Shown: in pieces, positions 13,448 through 13,796 of the stretch
Numbering within the stretch: the first letter of the stretch is position 1
How the letters are laid out: each line of letters begins with the position of its first letter
Assembly: GCA_001689485.1 (NCBI GenBank)
Contig: LUJQ01000077.1
Span: forward strand, 2,724-16,519
DNA from: Bacteroidales bacterium M6
GTDB lineage: Bacteria > Bacteroidota > Bacteroidia > Bacteroidales > Muribaculaceae
Length of the DNA stretch: 13,796 bases
Direction of reading: 5' to 3'
Program-made: the position numbers and the translations under genes
Notes under the pieces: generated by a model
What the model was told of the DNA's origin: nothing
What the model saw: the letters and a program-made list of their open reading frames with translations, nothing else
Database searches by the model: none

Positions 13448-13675
13448 TTACCTAATATAGATTTTATTGAATCGTCCTTCTCCGACCAGCATATTCGTGC
13501 GTAATCCTATACTGTCGCTGTGGAGCGTAAAGGCTTCCTTTTGTCTAGATTGATTAATATTGCTTATCATTATCCTGAACACCGTCTGACAAAGGCCTGA
13601 CAATATTTTTAAGGCGTCATATTCGATTAATTTTGAGCTTCCATGCGGGTCCCCATTCTCTAACTTAATCGACCA
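13448..13675 (-). pseudogene. possible 3' remnant of an unidentified gene
   Basis: A 75-codon frame ends at TAA (13450-13448) and is preceded directly by an in-frame TAA (13678-13676), with no start codon near its beginning. Its translation has ordinary protein-like composition ('EYDALKILSGLCQTVFRIMIS', later 'SIGLRTNMLVGEGRFNKIYIR' at the end), unlike the surrounding repeats. A second open stretch enters from the window's right edge in another frame and stops at TGA (13721-13719). Together these may be a frameshifted, decayed gene, but an AT-rich chance frame is also possible. I do not recognise the family. Confidence 0.25.
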
Positions 13676-13796
13676 TTAAATCTCATTAGAATATAATGAC
13701 TATACGGATGCCATTTTCTCAGAGACGTTGCATTAGAAATGCCTGTATTCTAAATTCAGATATCTCAGCCTTAAATGTTACATAATGGGGATTATG

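Larger units (their letters stand above)
12623..13796. other. 1.2-kb AT-rich region with no convincing intact gene
   Basis: This stretch is visibly more AT-rich than the coding part and shows no frame with recognisable family features. Small inverted repeats occur: TTTTAGC/GCTAAAA (12768-12793 area), CACAATA (12803-12809) with TATTGTG (12822-12828), and GATTACG (13238-13244) with CGTAATC (13258-13264). It also holds a degenerate repeat zone (13071-13265) and an open frame without a start (13451-13675). The most likely nature is decayed or non-coding DNA. Confidence 0.6.

Noticed and set aside
1..13796. CRISPR array, prophage, transposase, toxin-antitoxin or defence locus
   Set aside because: No regularly spaced identical repeats, no integrase or transposase motifs, and no gene pairs of those kinds were seen on either strand.

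Overview
The window looks like chromosomal DNA of a gut-type Bacteroidales bacterium, possibly Muribaculaceae or a neighbouring family; the family is an inference. Three signs support this. The protein types are Bacteroidales-like: DUF4827 lipoprotein, DHH phosphoesterase and phosphoglucosamine mutase in a row, and a XRE-type regulator containing a 'LFGEGEM' motif. Four promoters match the Bacteroidetes consensus TTTG-N19-21-TAnnTTTG. Shine-Dalgarno sequences are weak or absent. No phage, transposase, CRISPR array or defence system is visible. The coding part is mostly ordinary housekeeping and energy metabolism; the less ordinary material is in the intergenic regions.

Layout. (1) 1-25: the 5' end of a tRNA-Ser on the minus strand, cut by the window edge, with its own promoter at 84-115. 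(2) 324-1295: queD-queE (+), two steps of 7-deazaguanine (queuosine precursor) synthesis, converging with a minus-strand block. (3) 4489 down to 1321 (-): ptb-buk, which turns an acyl-CoA such as butyryl-CoA into free acid plus ATP, then a formate/nitrite-family channel behind a large hairpin. (4) 4490-5141: a 650-bp regulatory region holding divergent promoters, palindromes and a likely small RNA or attenuated leader (about 4767-4907, -). (5) 5142-6107: an SPFH membrane protein (+). (6) 6302-6811: a flavodoxin (+). (7) 6910-10067: DHH phosphoesterase, DUF4827 lipoprotein and phosphoglucosamine mutase (+), probably one operon closed by a strong terminator. (8) 10150-11109: an NlpC/P60 cell-wall peptidase (+). 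(9) 11268-11423: rpmH (+), with a clear promoter and an 18-bp terminator stem. (10) 12542-11751: an HTH regulator (-) with a long low-complexity linker. (11) 12623-13796: 1.2 kb of AT-rich DNA with no convincing intact gene, some degenerate repeats and a possible gene remnant.

How the genes fit together. Ptb and Buk form a two-enzyme ATP-yielding acid-production route, and the adjacent FNT channel could export a small monocarboxylate made by fermentation (inference). The glmM product supplies glucosamine-1-phosphate for peptidoglycan, and the next gene encodes a peptidoglycan endopeptidase, but a strong terminator separates them. The best candidates for something undescribed are the short minus-strand transcription unit upstream of ptb, the promoter embedded in a terminator ahead of the DHH gene, and the long hairpins at 2282-2367 and 11617-11683. 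All of these are predictions from sequence alone.
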